Shown: positions 21,599-45,700 of the stretch, in pieces | Layout of the letters: each line of letters starts with the position of its first letter | Position numbering within the stretch: the first letter of the stretch is position 1 | Source of the DNA: Patiria pectinifera | Lineage: Eukaryota > Echinodermata > Asteroidea > Valvatida > Asterinidae | DNA length: 64,000 nt | Direction of reading: 5' to 3' | NCBI GenBank assembly: GCA_029964075.1 | Contig: CM057140.1 | Span: 9,876,643-9,940,642 of the forward strand | Notes under the pieces: model-generated | Told to the model about the DNA's origin: nothing | The model's database searches: none | What the model saw: only the letters and a program-made list of their open reading frames with translations | Position numbers and translations under genes: made by a program

Positions 21599-21905
21599 AC
21601 CAGCATTATTTCCTTGTTGGTTTTCAAGAAAATTAAAAAGAAAAATGTTTTCCAAAAATTTCAAAAGGGCAAAATCCAATTCGTTTTGACATGTTTTGTT
21701 CTAGGGGTAACTCCAGCTCCAGCCCTACATTATACATATCATGGCAATTGGGAAATTCGCAATGCCATGAGTAATGATATTTTATTGGTTTTTTAACAAG
21801 CAGTTCACCCAAAACAAAATTCTGCTTCATCGTTTACAGTATTGCGGTGTTGATTCAATAAAGATTTTGCTATGTTTTTTCTCAGTTTCGAAATCTTCAG
21901 TTAAG

Positions 21906-32458
<10,553 letters not shown>

Positions 32459-32574
32459 AATCAGCTGTAGTCAGTTTTTGGACGAAGAGGGGTATTTTAT
32501 TTGTTGGAGGTTTTTGGATTTGACCAGCACATTGCACATTGGCCAACTGTTTAGGATTTAATTCATTCAATACT

Positions 32575-33008
32575 TATATGTGACCTGTTCTGTCAAAATC
32601 AGACTTTTCTGGGCATAAGGTCGAAAAATGATATTTTTACATATTGTTAACATATGTTCTTTTTCCTTTTAATAGGTGGTTTAATTTTTGAAACCAGTCA
32701 TTCCTGGGCAGAGTTATGCTATTTTGAAGTTCATTGTGTCGAAAAGTAAAAAACGGAGAAAATGGCCACGAACGTCACAAAACAGACATTTCTTTAATTG
32801 ATATACCTTATCAAAATCATCAAAAATAGTATATGTAGAGTTCAAATTAGGGTTTCAAACTTTTATAATATATTTTAGACATGTTCAGGATTACAAATAT
32901 GCAAAAATTTGAAAATCGATAAAAATCACCCCCACAGCGTTTTTTGGCCCTATCTCAATTTCAACCTCTGCCCAGAAGCGTCTGCTTTTGACAGAACAGG
33001 TCACATAT
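32575..33008. mobile_element. MITE with 41-bp TGTGACCTGTTCTGTCAAAA ends (family H)
   Basis: TATGTGACCTGTTCTGTCAA at the left and its inverse at the right, continuing through a TTCTGGGCAGAG-like arm. No ORF. It begins about 120 bp after the KATNA1 stop and may therefore be in the 3' UTR. Confidence 0.8.
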
Positions 33009-33696
33009 GTTCTGTGATTTTATTTTGTAATCAATTTCAGTTTATCAAATTTGAACATAGTTTATGACTAGAGCAATGTAAAAGACTGCATGTTCATGGA
33101 CGTTTCCATCAAAACAACTTTGCAAGTCCATTTTCCCCAGTAAACTTTTGTTCCGAAAGTTTTTGCACAAAAAAATCTTGAGGTTTACTTATGCACGTCC
33201 TCTGTTAAGAAATGCAATTTAAAAATACATTTCTTTAAAAATATATTTTTTAAAACGAATTTGACATCTGTGTAACCTATTTCGTGACATCCAAAGCATA
33301 AAGCAGTGTTTTTAAGTTTGTCTCACTAAAAAAAAAACCTGCACTTTCTAAAACAAGAATGCATTTTGTTTTGTTGACCAAGTTCAGAATAATATTTGGA
33401 TATTCTAAAAATATTTGTCCTTGTGAAACGAAAGCGGAGGCATATTGATACATTTCTTTTGTAAAATAATATCTTGGTATATTTCAGTAGAAATTCATTA
33501 AGATAATTATATCATGTATTCAGCAACTGATTAGATAAGTGATTGTTGTTTTGTGGCATTCACAAATGTTACGCACATGATTGCTGTGAATTATTAAAAT
33601 TGTTTTAAACAAAATGACATTTCTACACGGTACTTTTTTTTTCTGTTTATAGCTGTGTTTTCAACAAGACTGTCTATTGAGCTTTTTTGGGGGGAC

Positions 33697-33990
33697 GATA
33701 ACTCAGGAAATACCTGTTGCATTGATTTGAAATTTGGTTTAGTGATTGGCCCTGATATATAACACAAGTCTGCTGAATTTTCAAACATCGTCAAAAATGA
33801 TGACCAAAACACAAAACATGTATGTTCAGCGTAGAAATTACACTAAAAAAAAAAGAAGTCAACTTCCAAAGCAACACACTGGTTTTCCGGATGATAACTC
33901 GAGATATGCGTATTCTGTCAAATTCAGATTTTGTGCAGTGATTGGACGTAATATATTACATTAGCCTGAGGAATTTTGATGAGAACGTCA
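33697..33990. repeat. Diverged direct repeat, period about 195 bp
   Basis: Two segments (33697-33795 and 33893-33990) share GATAACTC, AAAT(T/C)..TTTTG, CAGTGATTGG-type and AACRTCRTCA-type words in the same order. Intergenic, downstream of KATNA1. Confidence 0.6.
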
Positions 33991-35278
33991 CAGAAGATAT
34001 TTAATATGACCAAACTGAAGAATACAGAATGTAGCGAGAAATATACAAAGCGAGTACATGTAGTCAACTTTACATCGATTAAAATAACCAAAGACTTATT
34101 TGTTGTCCGTTTGTTAATTCAATGAAATCCCGTTGTGTTGTGAAATTTGTAAACATACGGGTAATGATTGGTGATATTCAACGTTCTGCAAAAGTTCTAC
34201 TGTTTAGTACCCCGCACACTTTTAGCAACTAAATAGTCGCTGGAAAGAGGGCGCCCTAAATTACAGACCAGTAAAAAAACTACCATAGACCCCAGTGATA
34301 AATACCCCACTTCCCCAAGATAGGGAAAGTTCTTACAACTCCCCAAGGTGTATGAGACACACATCAAATTAAAGATTATCTCATTATCCATCATTTTCTG
34401 TCCAATATTTGGGGGTAATCCTGTGACTTTCGGGAGAAATTTCCATCAAAAGATGATCACCTGGAAACACGCAACGTAAAAGTATGTAAATGGCCAGTTT
34501 AGGTTTTTTTAGTGTACCATAAAATCAGTTGCAGCGCCACCGTGCGGTTGCTACCGCTTAGTCTACTATTCATGACGGGTACGTCCGGTGGTGTACACTG
34601 TTTCCACATTTTCATGTCACTTTTAACCCTCGGTATTTCACATTACTAGACGCCTTCCTGGATTAATCAGTCAGACATGAACGGCAGCAGTGTATTTGGA
34701 GAAAGTCGAGTCATCAACTCATCCTCAAGACATTGCCAGCACTTGAAATTGACTTGGACGGCGACTGGAAATTTACTTTCGCTGAAGTTAGTTTTGTACG
34801 TGGTGTGGATCCAATGTTTTGGTAGCACAGACATCTGAGTCATATTGACATTCGGTGTGCAGACATTGTGCGGTGAGCACACCGTGTGTTTTGGCTGTGA
34901 AAACCTCCGTTTTTAACTCGCATTTCTCCATTCCTTGGAACTCTTTTTCGGCTGCAAAATACCATTGGATATATCCAGCAGGATTTGTGGACCCGGTGGA
35001 AGTACTAGTTGGCTTCGAACGTGTGGGAAAGGTTGCAAAACCAGGGTTTTTCTGTGGATAACTTTTGGAGTGCTTTGGAAAGTTTGTGAAGTTGTGCACA
35101 AACTGACCATTCATTCAGTTTTGGAACGCTCAGTGTATGCGTGCAGATAGCGGATCCTATGATTTTAATGAAGGATGCAAAGGATAATTGAATGGTGTTC
35201 TTCTTTATCGCTTGGGCCTAGTTGGTGATTACTGGAACAGTTTTCTGAATATTATTTCTCCGCAATCGGGATATCACG

Positions 35279-36740
35279 ATGTCGTCATCGGGGTATACAG
35301 AGTCCGTGGATGGAATTTCACAAAAAATGTACGCTGGAAAGAGGCGTCGCAGGCCCGTCAAAAGGTGTGTGGATTTCCCATTTTGGGCTAATACTTGCCT
35401 GGTGAGATTAACTATGCACAAAACATCGGAACTGCTGCACATGTTGTCTGTGTTGGGCGTGTTCGGTTGATCTGTGCAATGATCGCGCTGCGCTATCGGA
35501 CGATCATGCTTCCATCGGTCGATTGCGCTACCATCACTCGATCACTCCTCCTTTCTAATTCACGGCTCTTGAGTTGAGGATTGTTTTGAAAAAAGGAACT
35601 AAAGTTTTAGATTTCCTACGGGATCGACCGTTTGCGCAAACTTGTGCAGGAAAAAATGTTGCAACCTGATGCCACTTCAGCGTTGTGTAACAAAGTCTGT
35701 GGAGAGTAAAAAAAAATATTTTTCTCAGTCCCAGATTCATGTCTTATCATCATTTTTGCATATATAACTGACTTTCATTGAGATGATATTGAAGAAAAAA
35801 GTGGCGTCAGGTTGCAACATTTTTTCCCTTGTGTATTTCTGTGCGATTGAGTGATCACTGATCACGTCCAATAATATGTGCGCTACTATGTCATGATATT
35901 TGCATTGTTACTTTTTCTATTTAATTGCGAGTTTCTTTTCCAATTCAGTGTAAATTGTACATTTTTGGGGGTCAAAAAATTCCAAACTATTGTAGTTATA
36001 TTAAAGGTGATTGTGTAGTTCATATTGGGGAACGAAAATCAGCTTAACTTTTAGGTTTTTGGAGCCACCCAACCACTTGGTGATATTTCAAAACAAACGG
36101 AAGAGGGCAGGGTTTTGAATTTATGAGGAAAATTCTTCCTTGGAGTTAAATCACCATGTCGCACACTGAATGTATGGCGCCAACTGAAAAGTGTGTAACA
36201 AAATTGCATTTTCCATCAAAACATACTGTTCAATATTACAACATAAATGGGTTATAACTAAAACGAAGACTGCAGAAGTCATTTGGGAGATCAAAACAGT
36301 CTAAGGACTAAACCGAAAGGGGTCCATAACTACACATTAATCGCAGTTATAAACACAACGCCTTTTTTCTTGACCCCTTCGTTTTGACTCTTTTAGTCTT
36401 AGAAGTGGCTTGAACTGTAGATAATTTAACCAAATTTGATTTCACTGAAGTCGTGCCAATTTATCTACTGACCTGAGTTGCCTGATCAAAAATCGAATTT
36501 TGGTTTCATTCGCTCAAGTTTAAACCAATTTGTCCCCGCGTGATACCTGTAGGAACCCCACGCACACGGTCGTGGAGGTGAAATCCAACCCCAGCAAGCG
36601 CCACCGCGACCGTCTCAACGCCGAGCTGGATCGCCTGGCCAGCTTGTTGCCGTTTGACGCCGACACCATCTCCAAATTGGACAAATTATCCATTCTGAGG
36701 CTGAGTGTCAGCTACTTGCGCAGCAAGAGTTACTTCAATG
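35279..36740 (+). CDS. AHR: Aryl hydrocarbon receptor, first two coding exons (3'-partial)
   Basis: AHR is a bHLH-PAS transcription factor that pairs with ARNT. Coding exons: 35279-35364 and 36553-36740 (donor GTGAGT, phase 1). Exon 1 ends in a basic run KRRRRPVKR, the nuclear-import region. Exon 2 carries [35 protein letters not shown] and [13 protein letters not shown], an excellent match to the AHR basic helix-loop-helix, including the [13 protein letters not shown]-contact stretch. Two in-frame Met codons are possible: 35279 (chosen, giving 16 extra residues, comparable to vertebrate AHR) and 35327, which gives the MYAGKRRRR start like invertebrate AHRs; both have A at -3. PAS-A, PAS-B and the C-terminus are beyond the window or were not recognised within the following 27 kb. 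Confidence 0.93.
35651..35825. mobile_element. MITE with AAAAAATGTTGCAACCTG ends (family D copy 4)
   Basis: The cleanest copy of the family: AAAAAATGTTGCAACCTGAT at the left and the inverse (with GACGCCACT) at the right, 26-bp terminal repeats with one mismatch, 175 bp overall. Lies in AHR intron 1 (35365-36552). Confidence 0.88.
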
Positions 36741-38733
36741 GTGAGTGAAAAGGCAGAAGGGGGGGGGGACAAAATTTGGTGAATTTCTCTTGAACGTGAA
36801 GATGGAGTGTTAAGGATTTGCCTCGTAATCCACTCGAGCCCACCCATCATCAAGCACCTTTGGTTTGGATGAATACAGCTTTAGTTGGGAGGATCCCAAT
36901 TATAGCTGGACTTTCCCAACTAAAAAAATATACTAGTTTCTCATCCCCACTCGCAATGCTTTTTTCCTGCCGCATCCATTTTATTTATTTTAATATTTTT
37001 TTATTTTTACTTTTTTTTAATGGCCAAATCTGTCATATTTTCTGTTATTTTCACTATCAGAAATATTTGTGTCTTAATAGTTGCTTCCAACATGAATGAC
37101 TAGCCATGTTGAGGTTAAAAAGTTAATCTTAGGAAAGAGATGGCAATTTTTAGAAAAACAGCATCCGCCGTCTTGGGAAAAAATCTTTAAAAAGCGGTGG
37201 ATGTTTTGAAGAAACAAAAATACCCTGCATCCTCTTGGTTTTAAAAAGTTTGGATTGGAAGCAATTTTTTTTAGTTTGGCTTAACATAAAAAGCAACTCT
37301 GAATCACTGAATTCGACACACTAGTTGGTCAGTCTAATGGTCTAATAAACAGTATACATGTAGTGTAATCTGGCGAACAAAATGTTTTAGGTGGTGCCAC
37401 GCTCGTGCATTTGGCGCACACGTTCTTAAAGATAAGGCGCGCGCGCATTTTGGTGACACCATTGGTCGAAGGAGCCCGGAGTGCGTGCATACTACATTTA
37501 CCTGAGCGCGACTCGCACGAGCCTGGTGCAACCACAGTGCCACCTCAGATAATGCCTGTCGCCGAATCAGTCTGTACACTATTGGGTTTTGAACCTGTCT
37601 CTTAAAAAATCGAGCCACCATCATGAACCACTAACACTGTTCATTTTAGTGTAGTTTATTTTTATCCTGAAGCTCAGCCCGAAAAATGGACTATAGTCAA
37701 TCATAGCTCAACCATAAATGGCCATCTTTTCATGCCAATGAGGACAGTACCTTTCACCAACAGAGGTTTTTTTAACCCTAAAGCAACTTTGTTTTGTGCC
37801 TTATAGGCCGACATGTGTATCATTGCGTTCAGTAATGCAATAGGATTTGCGGTTGACTTCACTCCAATTCGTCCTAGGTTTATTTTTGTCTTTCTCTGTT
37901 CAGAGAACAAGTTGACATTGATGCAGACCTGAACGAGGGGCCTCACAAATGAATTGCGTATGAAATTTCTAACCAAATTACAACTTTGCACTTCCAGAGA
38001 AAAACAGAATTAAGTCCCAACATTTTCAGAAAGAAGTCGGTTAGAAACACCAACAAATTTCCAACAAACAAGGGAAATTTTTGTTCTTAAGTGAATGTGC
38101 GTAGTGCTTTTAATGATGAGTATGTCGAAATCCCCAAAACTTCTCTGGAAATAATCAAGCGTAGTTTGTGTTTCTGAGGATTTCTTAATCGTCAAGTTGC
38201 TGGAAACAGTGCTCCTCTGATAAGTTGATAAATCAGTTCATTTGAAACCGAGTTCTGCTACTTCAAGATCTTGTCGCCCCTTGAAAATGTTTCAAGATGG
38301 CCCCTAAGACCTTCCTCCTTTCAGAACAAGTTGGCTTCACGTTGTTGAGTTCACAGCGGAATGAGCACGCATGGACACGACTAGGAACTCATTCCAACAA
38401 TAATTCACGCGTCTCCTTGCTTTTCGATGAGAACCACTCTACCTACTCCACTCTCCCTGATTAGCTCCCATTGTTTGCTCAACGGAAATGTTTACAAACA
38501 CTTAGCATGTTTCCTAGCTACCGATGCCTTGCATACCCTTGGGCTGTGCCTCCATTCTTTCGTTCTCCTCTAGTTTGTTCTGGGCGGGCAGTTCATTCAG
38601 CAACCTTTTTTTTTTCTCCTCAAATCTCAACTTCTCTTAAGTCTGCTGACAAAGTTGTGGCCTTTTCTTGGCGGAATTAATCTTTGTTTTCCAGTCATTT
38701 GCTTCAAACAAAAATATTCAGATTCTTTCCCAG

Positions 38734-38923
38734 TAATAGACCATTATCATGTTGCGGCCATCTTGATTTTTTTTCCCATTCAAATCAACGTAACCAAAGC
38801 GAAGCTGGATGGAAAAATAGTCTGGTTCCTTTTTGCACAAAAAACATTGTCATTCAGTACTGTTAAGTGTTATTGAATACAGGGAACATGACTGAAATGG
38901 TGGCAGCATGATAAAGGTCTATA
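38734..38923 (+). mobile_element. MITE with TAGACCWTTATCATG ends (family F2 copy 1)
   Basis: AATAGACCATTATCATG at the left and CATGATAAAGGTCTATA at the right. The interior includes GGCCATCTTGATTTT and AACATGACTGAAATGGTGGC. An inverted copy lies at 61149-61327, so the two could pair over about 180 bp. Flanking TA suggests a mariner-type target. Confidence 0.8.
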
Positions 38924-39879
38924 CGGTATGCAACTTGTACCGGTATTCTCTAAACCAAAAATTGCCTTCATCAAAATAACTTTTGATCAGCATTTAAAAA
39001 AAAATACATGTACGCTGTGCCTGCAGTATGCTCACTGCTAAAGTATTCCAATATATTACACAAGCTGACAGTAAAATGTGGGTCAATTTGGGTTGGATAA
39101 TTCATTGAAAAAAATTGGTTTAGAAAAAATAGCTTGAAAATTGCTGTAGACCACATTTTGTGCAGGTACCATCCAAATTTAAGTTAATGCATGTTGTAAA
39201 ACCTTTACAAAACTTGCTGAAAATAGGCTGACGATTTGTTTCGAGGACTTGTATTTAAAAGCCTTGGTTGAAAAGCACTTGTCTCTTTAATTTAAGTTCC
39301 AAGAAAAGACGATCTGTAGCCAAAGCTGAAGCCCAAATGTGTGTTTGTTGTGAGATAAAAAAAACCTAATCACGTCAACCTTGATGGGGATTGATAAATC
39401 TACATTACATAAGTCCAAAACTGTTCTCGCAGCGCAGGGGGATTAACCGCGGATAATCCGCAGATCAGATGGATATTAGCAAAGGATCATGGGCTTTTTG
39501 TCGTAGCCAGTTAGATGTGCGGGTTGTGAATAGGTAGGATGGTCCGCCATTCAGAAGTTATTAATTCTTTTTTGCGGACAATTGACAAATGCTGCTTGAA
39601 TAGACAATTTTTGGTACAGAAATCTTGTGAAATGTTTTGGTTGGGAATTTTAATTTCAGTGTATGTGATGCAATCAAGCTTAATGAGTCGTTTGTCGGGA
39701 ATTTTTATTTGGAGATTCATGCCAAAATATGGTCACTTCATCACATTAGTTCATCACATCTCTTGGTGTTCTGACTTCCATAATTTTTGAACTAAAGATG
39801 GTACCAGCATGCAGTTTTCACAGCAGTAATGCTGAGATTGTGCTCTTCACAAATCTGTAGTAAAAACATGAATAACAAA

Positions 39880-40012
39880 CTTACCTATCCAACAAACAAA
39901 CGAATCGTTTGAAGTCATTCTTAATGATACATGAATGGCAAATTACAAAGTACCAAGGTAACAGGGACAGGAAAAATGTCACACTTTGGACCCTCAATTT
40001 AAAGAACGACCT
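39880..40012 (+). mobile_element. Partial family L MITE
   Basis: Matches the right part of 11659-11910, including GGCAAATTACAAAGTACCAA and GTCACACTTTGGACCC; the left terminal repeat is absent. Confidence 0.7.
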
Positions 40013-42155
40013 AAACATGAACGAATATATCCTGCTAAAACATTTTATGTGCCAGCTGCAGTCGTTCTGATTCCTCCATGAAACTACAAAATATAGTTTT
40101 ACTGTTTTGCAAGGGTGTCCTACCTGTACGTTGAAGTTGTCTAAATGCAGAAGTGTTCATGTCCGATGTTTGTCATGTGGAACAGGACGTTTCTTTTTGA
40201 ACCCAGAGGGCTTTCAAAACAATTTGAAAAACCACCGTGCAACAAGTTAAAAGTTTACATGAATGGAAACACCCATTCTCCACGGAGCCTCTAAACAGCA
40301 TATGAATATTTCCCCAAAGAAAAGATTTATGGCTTGTTTATTACACAATGGCCCCACTTCAAGTGAAAAGGAGAAAAGAAAAAAAATATCGTGGGTCATT
40401 CAGTGACCACAAAAGAGCAGTGACATCTATTCGATGTACCAGCAGGTTAGGAGTTCACGCGATTCACTTTTAGGATCCTCAAAAAGAACAGCTACATTGT
40501 GTGGTATAGACTGGGCTGTAACACGCAGCAAGTCGTATTTTAGGCAGTTTATTATCACCATTTATTGAAGCAAAGTTACCAGGTTTAGCCTTGGCCCACA
40601 TGTACAATCATGCGGGCATGCAACTTTTCCTCAGATCAGCTGATTTCCTGGTTATTTTCACTTCGCACTCATGCCATTAAAAATAAAAAATAAAAAACTG
40701 TATAAAGTTATGTTATGCTTTGAACTTTCTTTTGGGTGTTGAAATTCCCAGTTGCATGCCCGGTACACACATACTGAAATTTGTATCGTTGTGGAGACAT
40801 TTCTTTGTGTTCTTTGTGGAGACATTCCTCGTGTACTAAAGTTTTCTAGTTTGAAAGTACAGTTTCAAAATGCTGTTATTTTAACCAGAATTAATTTCCT
40901 TGGCTGAAATTCGGACTTAATATCCCTTTTCTAAAACTCTACCATTTGCGACTGATCAACATACCTTGGAAATTCCTAGTTTTTGAGTAAAATCCATATA
41001 TCTATTTTGTGAAAACCTTGTGGAGACGTATTCATCTATAGAAATTGCCCTGTGGAGATGTATACAATCTTTTGTTCCCTATTGTGTGCATGTCTCCAGA
41101 GGGCACGGTGTATCAGATCATGTACCTTGCAAAAGCACCAGACTTATTCATAGGATAGTCACAGACGAAAAGTTGGTGGTTACTTTTTTCCTATCCTTAC
41201 GCTACAGGGAAGTAGTAGTGCGGACAGGTTTTGACTGGATGGACTGAACTTGAACTTTAAAACAAATGTTGTTCTCGTGACTTGTTGTGCAACTTCCGCT
41301 GACTATTGTGCTAAATTTATTATGTGATCACACTTGCACTTGACTGTCATTCAACATTTTCATAATCATGGGTTGGATTACATGCTTAATCAATGCATCT
41401 CAATATATTTTTTTGGGAGGAAAAAGACCCCCCCCCAAAAAAAAAAACCCAAAAAACCACACAAATCTGAGATAAATTTTTCAAAAGCATCTTTTGACAA
41501 TGTGCTGGACTGTAATGTTAAAAATGATTTTACCTACAGGTATAAAACTTAAATACTGAACTGTGTTTTGTAAGTTTGTACAACTTTGTACATAACATTT
41601 ACATACAATGTACACTCATAGCCAGCATTGCGAGACATGTAGACCATGTGTTTTTACACAGCTCTTAATGTTTTTCCCCTTTTATATAGGCGTACCGGTA
41701 CTGGAACTTAGAAGAAATTACACACTTGTAAACTTTAAGCCCTCTACTATTACCAAAAATATGGCTCTTGAGCAGTTGTACATGTAGGCCTACATCTTAA
41801 AAGAATGAAAACTCAGCGATTTTGCAAGGTCTGAAAACTTGGGGAGAATATGTTTAGGGCGCCGACCACACCTCGTTACACAATCGATCTCTGCGGCCCG
41901 AATGTGTTTTTCTCATTTAGCGAATCATAGCGTGTGGAACAGAAAGCTGCAACAGCGATCATCTGGCTGGTAGCCGGCAAAGACTGGTTATCGATGTCAA
42001 GAGACATCTGCTGTACAGTAGAACATTGAGAGTATGGATTTGTAACCCCCGACCCTTTGGTAGATTGTGAGTCACGGCTCAAAAAGTAGCAAAAGTTTAA
42101 TGCATCAGTCATCGCAATGATCACATGCATGTTGTAACATGTTTGTCCTTTCCAC

Positions 42156-42715
42156 TTAAAGGGAATATACAACATTTGCAAAACATCAAAAAACAAAACT
42201 TACCAACACTATTATGAAATACGGTACCTTACTGGACTGTAAGTGAATGACAGTCTAATTTAAAGCATCCTGTAAAATCTTGGCACCTGGTGTGCTGTTG
42301 TTTTCAAGAAAAGTGGTATTTTTGTATCAATTTCCAACGCTGGTCGGCTGACCAGCGTTGGGAAAAAACCTGCCTGTTTTCAAATACTGCCCCCAATTTA
42401 TCATATTTAGTGAGTCCGCATTTTGTTAACAATCGATTACACACCTACTGTACCAGTATGAACGGGTACAAGCCAGCTAGACTGGTTCCCTGACATTTTA
42501 ATTCCCCGACGTCTATAAATTGCTCCGTTTCATCATAAGTGGGGTCAGGAAACCAGACTACAGGAACAAGATTGTTTTTCTTGGTTGTTCCAGCATCTGC
42601 GAAAACAAAACTTCAAACAAGTGAGTGTAACAATATTTTCTTATAAAATACTAACCCCCCAAATCCATCATTTTCCGAAATTTACAGCAAAAGCAAATGT
42701 CTGTATTCCCTTTAA
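42156..42715 (-). mobile_element. T2/Kolobok-like MITE, family A copy 3
   Basis: TTAA-bounded with TTAAAGGGAATATACAAC ends, in the opposite orientation to copies 1 and 2. It keeps the internal CCAACGCTGGTCGGC / TGACCAGCGTTGG palindrome and the CTGGTTCCCTGAC arms. More diverged than copies 1 and 2. Confidence 0.85.
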
Positions 42716-45700
42716 TGACAGGAAAATTATTTGGTTTTCTTTGCATTTTCATTCAGTGTCATACAAAAAAGGTTTTTGCAAAGTTGTTCTTGAGAAATAA
42801 TCCACTACTGTACATACCGGTACGTTCACTCTATGGCCTGCATGTAATAAAAGATAGATTTGTAGGTCTTTTTACCTCCATTTGTGTCAAGATGGTTGAA
42901 AGTAAAAAAGAACTTTTTCACTGCACAATGGCCGCACAAAGTGTACATGTTGCGCCGTTATAGCATATTATGCCCTGCACAATGCCACACTGTAACCACC
43001 CCGCTTGCCTGAATCAAACCGTTATTTGCCCAATCCTCTTTCCTTGCCCACTTGAAGGGGATTTAAAATACCCCGAGATTGTGTCCCGAGACCTTGGGGA
43101 TCCCACTGAACAAACCCTTCTGTTCCCCTTCCTTTTGTCGCCACTTTTTTCCAACTTTTTTTTCTTCTTTTTTTTTCTTTTCTGAAAGACCTCTTGAAAG
43201 CAGGAGAAAGAAAAAAAGGGAGTTAATTTATTGTTGGCATTTTTCCTTCCCGCTTTACAAAAAAAACACCCAGAAATCGTTTCAGGCAAAGAAAAAGAGA
43301 AAACAAGAAAAGAAATTACCTGTGCTTTAGTACGGCTTCGGCGATTTTAAATGGGCAGAGGGGGTAAAAAAACAGACTTTACACAGCCACCCAAGAAAAA
43401 CAAGTCGGCGCGTGTTTTGTACGGCCTGTTGAAACAAAAAGTCAAAGTGGAAAATGTTTTGGTGTTTATACGAGAGTCAGTCCTGATTGTTGCATGGTAG
43501 GCCGACGGTGGTACAGACTAAAAAAAAAAAAAGGTGGTTCACACCATAGCTCCAGACAGCTTTTTTTGTCTGGGACCTGGAATCCTTTGTCTCGATTGTC
43601 CTTGGGACAGTGTACAATGCTGTCAAAGTAACAAAAAAAAATATGACAAGAGTTTCACTTGTATTTCAATCTCTCGGAATTTGTATTTGTCTCTGTCAAC
43701 GTTGCTTAGATTTAAATCCTCAGTTGTGAAGTTCTGTCTACAGACACATTTTGCAACAAGAGTATTAGGCCACACTCCATAATGTTTAGAGAAAGTAAAT
43801 CTAACATGCCCATGTTGTCTGATCACTTGTACAAATTGTTTCACTCGCATTAAACCATGATTCCATTTCATCAGAGAAAGAGATCCGGTCAATAAAAAAG
43901 TTGATGAAAGCAATTCCCCAAATGGGATTTCATCATCCCAGCACCCACCCAGGGGCAGCGCACAAATTTCAGAACGCAGTGTATTCGCTGTATTGGTATT
44001 TACCGTCCCGCTCAAATTTCATCTTTATCTTGCCCCGAGACATCCCAGAAGCTCAAGCAAAACATCTCGGCAAACCAAACAGTATGTTGAGAATTTGAGC
44101 CTTACGGCCCTTCTGCGGAGTTCCAGCAGCAGGACTATTTGCAAACCACCATGTCATTTACAAAACCTCAGGAAAACACGACTTGCGAAGAATTAAAGCC
44201 TTGGAGCAATTTCTGTTAGTCCATTTTTTTTATTGACTCCATGGTACTGTGGTTGGTGTTTAATAATGCCATCCCTCCAGCACCGAGTCTGTTAAGCCGA
44301 TCGCTGCCTTGCCTTAACCAGCTTGCACATCTGTCTCTTCCACTGATCTTAGCCTTGACCTCAGCTCCTTCAAGTCCCCCCCCCCCTCCGTCCCCCACCC
44401 TTCCCCCTATAAATGCCATTACTACCCAGCGTTCCCCCTCAGGGCAAGGGGAGGACTTAGACGTCTCCAGATTCCTTCACTGTAACTCCCTCGAGTGTCA
44501 CCTCCTCAACCATCAACCAAATGAAGAACTCGGCATCTTCCTCAAAAATTCCTCCTCCTACCTCCCCGCATCCCTCCATTTTGTCTTCTCTCTGTATCCT
44601 GTATCCCTGCCTCATCATCCCCCCCCCCCTTAGGCAGTCTTGGATATTAAGACTGGGAAGATGTGTCCAAAATCCCTTTAAGCATTGGTACATGTACAGG
44701 TACTATTAATAAAAAGACGAGGGGGGAAGAAGGAATCGTCCCGGCGGATCAATGATATTACGCCGTGGGACGGGAACCGGTCGGAGAGATCTTGTACTTT
44801 ATTGACTACGACTGATGGGGTTTATTTTCACACTCGGGTGCTTTCAAAACAGGCCGGGAATTTCTTTGAAATTGTTTTCAGTGCCTGTCTTTCAGCGCGG
44901 TCATAATTTAAAGTGCAGAGCAGCATTTTGATTCAAATACATGTAAACCAAATTAACCAATTTGATTTTTTTAGTAAATTTTAGGTTTTAAAAGTGCAGT
45001 GTTTCATTCTTCTTATTTCTTTGTTGTGGATTATTGTTTCCTCTCTGCAAAGGCATCAATGAGAAATTTAATAAAAATGCATTCACACGCTACTCAAACA
45101 ATTTAACATCTGTGAAATACATCCATAAGAATTAATTGTGTCTTTTAATTAAAAAAGATTGTCAGCTACAAGCAAAAGAAATCTAGATCTAAAAAGAAAA
45201 AAAAATTGAGAAAAAGAAGATTGCAATAACAGAGTATGCACAAAAAAAATATTTATGGATGAAATCCGGTGATTAATGGCCTGTGAAATGATTGTCCCTT
45301 TCTCACACGCGAAAAAAACAGGAAATCTACTGTAACAGGAAATACAAGAGTGCACTATTTTATAATGAAAGATTTTTTGCTGGCAATAAATCAGGATAAT
45401 AGACAGATGTCCCGTGATTAAAGTGAGCATGATCACTGTACACCATGCTCATGTAATTATGACCAAAACGCTGAGGAAAAGTCGAAGGCCTGTGGTCCAT
45501 GAATTTCTATTAGTCTTTTTGACTATGACAGTGACTACATGTACCGGTATGGATAATTTCTTCAGCATACATAAAGCCTGATAGATTCCTGTTTTGGTAC
45601 ATGTACACATGTCTAGTTGCAATTGGTCTACCGCACTGCAAACATGCAAGACTTGAAGACATGTCAACTCGGGCAAAATTCTCCGCAAAATGTTTCGTCT

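Larger units (their letters stand above)
20076..21905. promoter_or_regulatory. Divergent RWDD1-KATNA1 intergenic region
   Basis: 1.83 kb separates the two start codons, which read away from each other. A GC-rich, CpG-rich block (about 20755-20905) contains two perfect tandem 23-bp units (20838-20860, 20861-20883) and is the best candidate for a shared promoter. To its right are three family D MITEs. A TTTCTCAG tract just upstream of the KATNA1 start (about 21876-21885) may be the acceptor of a 5' UTR intron. No TATA box is evident. Promoter function is inferred from position and composition. Confidence 0.45.
32459..35278. other. Intergenic region KATNA1 to AHR
   Basis: Contains the KATNA1 3' UTR (no convincing AATAAA near the stop), the family H MITE, a diverged direct repeat (33697-33795 and 33893-33990) and, from about 34560, less AT-rich sequence likely to hold the AHR promoter and 5' UTR. 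No TATA box or dioxin-response element is clearly seen. Confidence 0.45.

Noticed and set aside
43014-43330. Lys-rich open frames on both strands in AHR intron 2
   Set aside because: Caused by A- and T-runs; no similarity or splice context.
44241-44633. 130-codon Pro/Ser-rich open frame
   Set aside because: Lies in a pyrimidine-rich tract; low-complexity translation and no recognisable domain.
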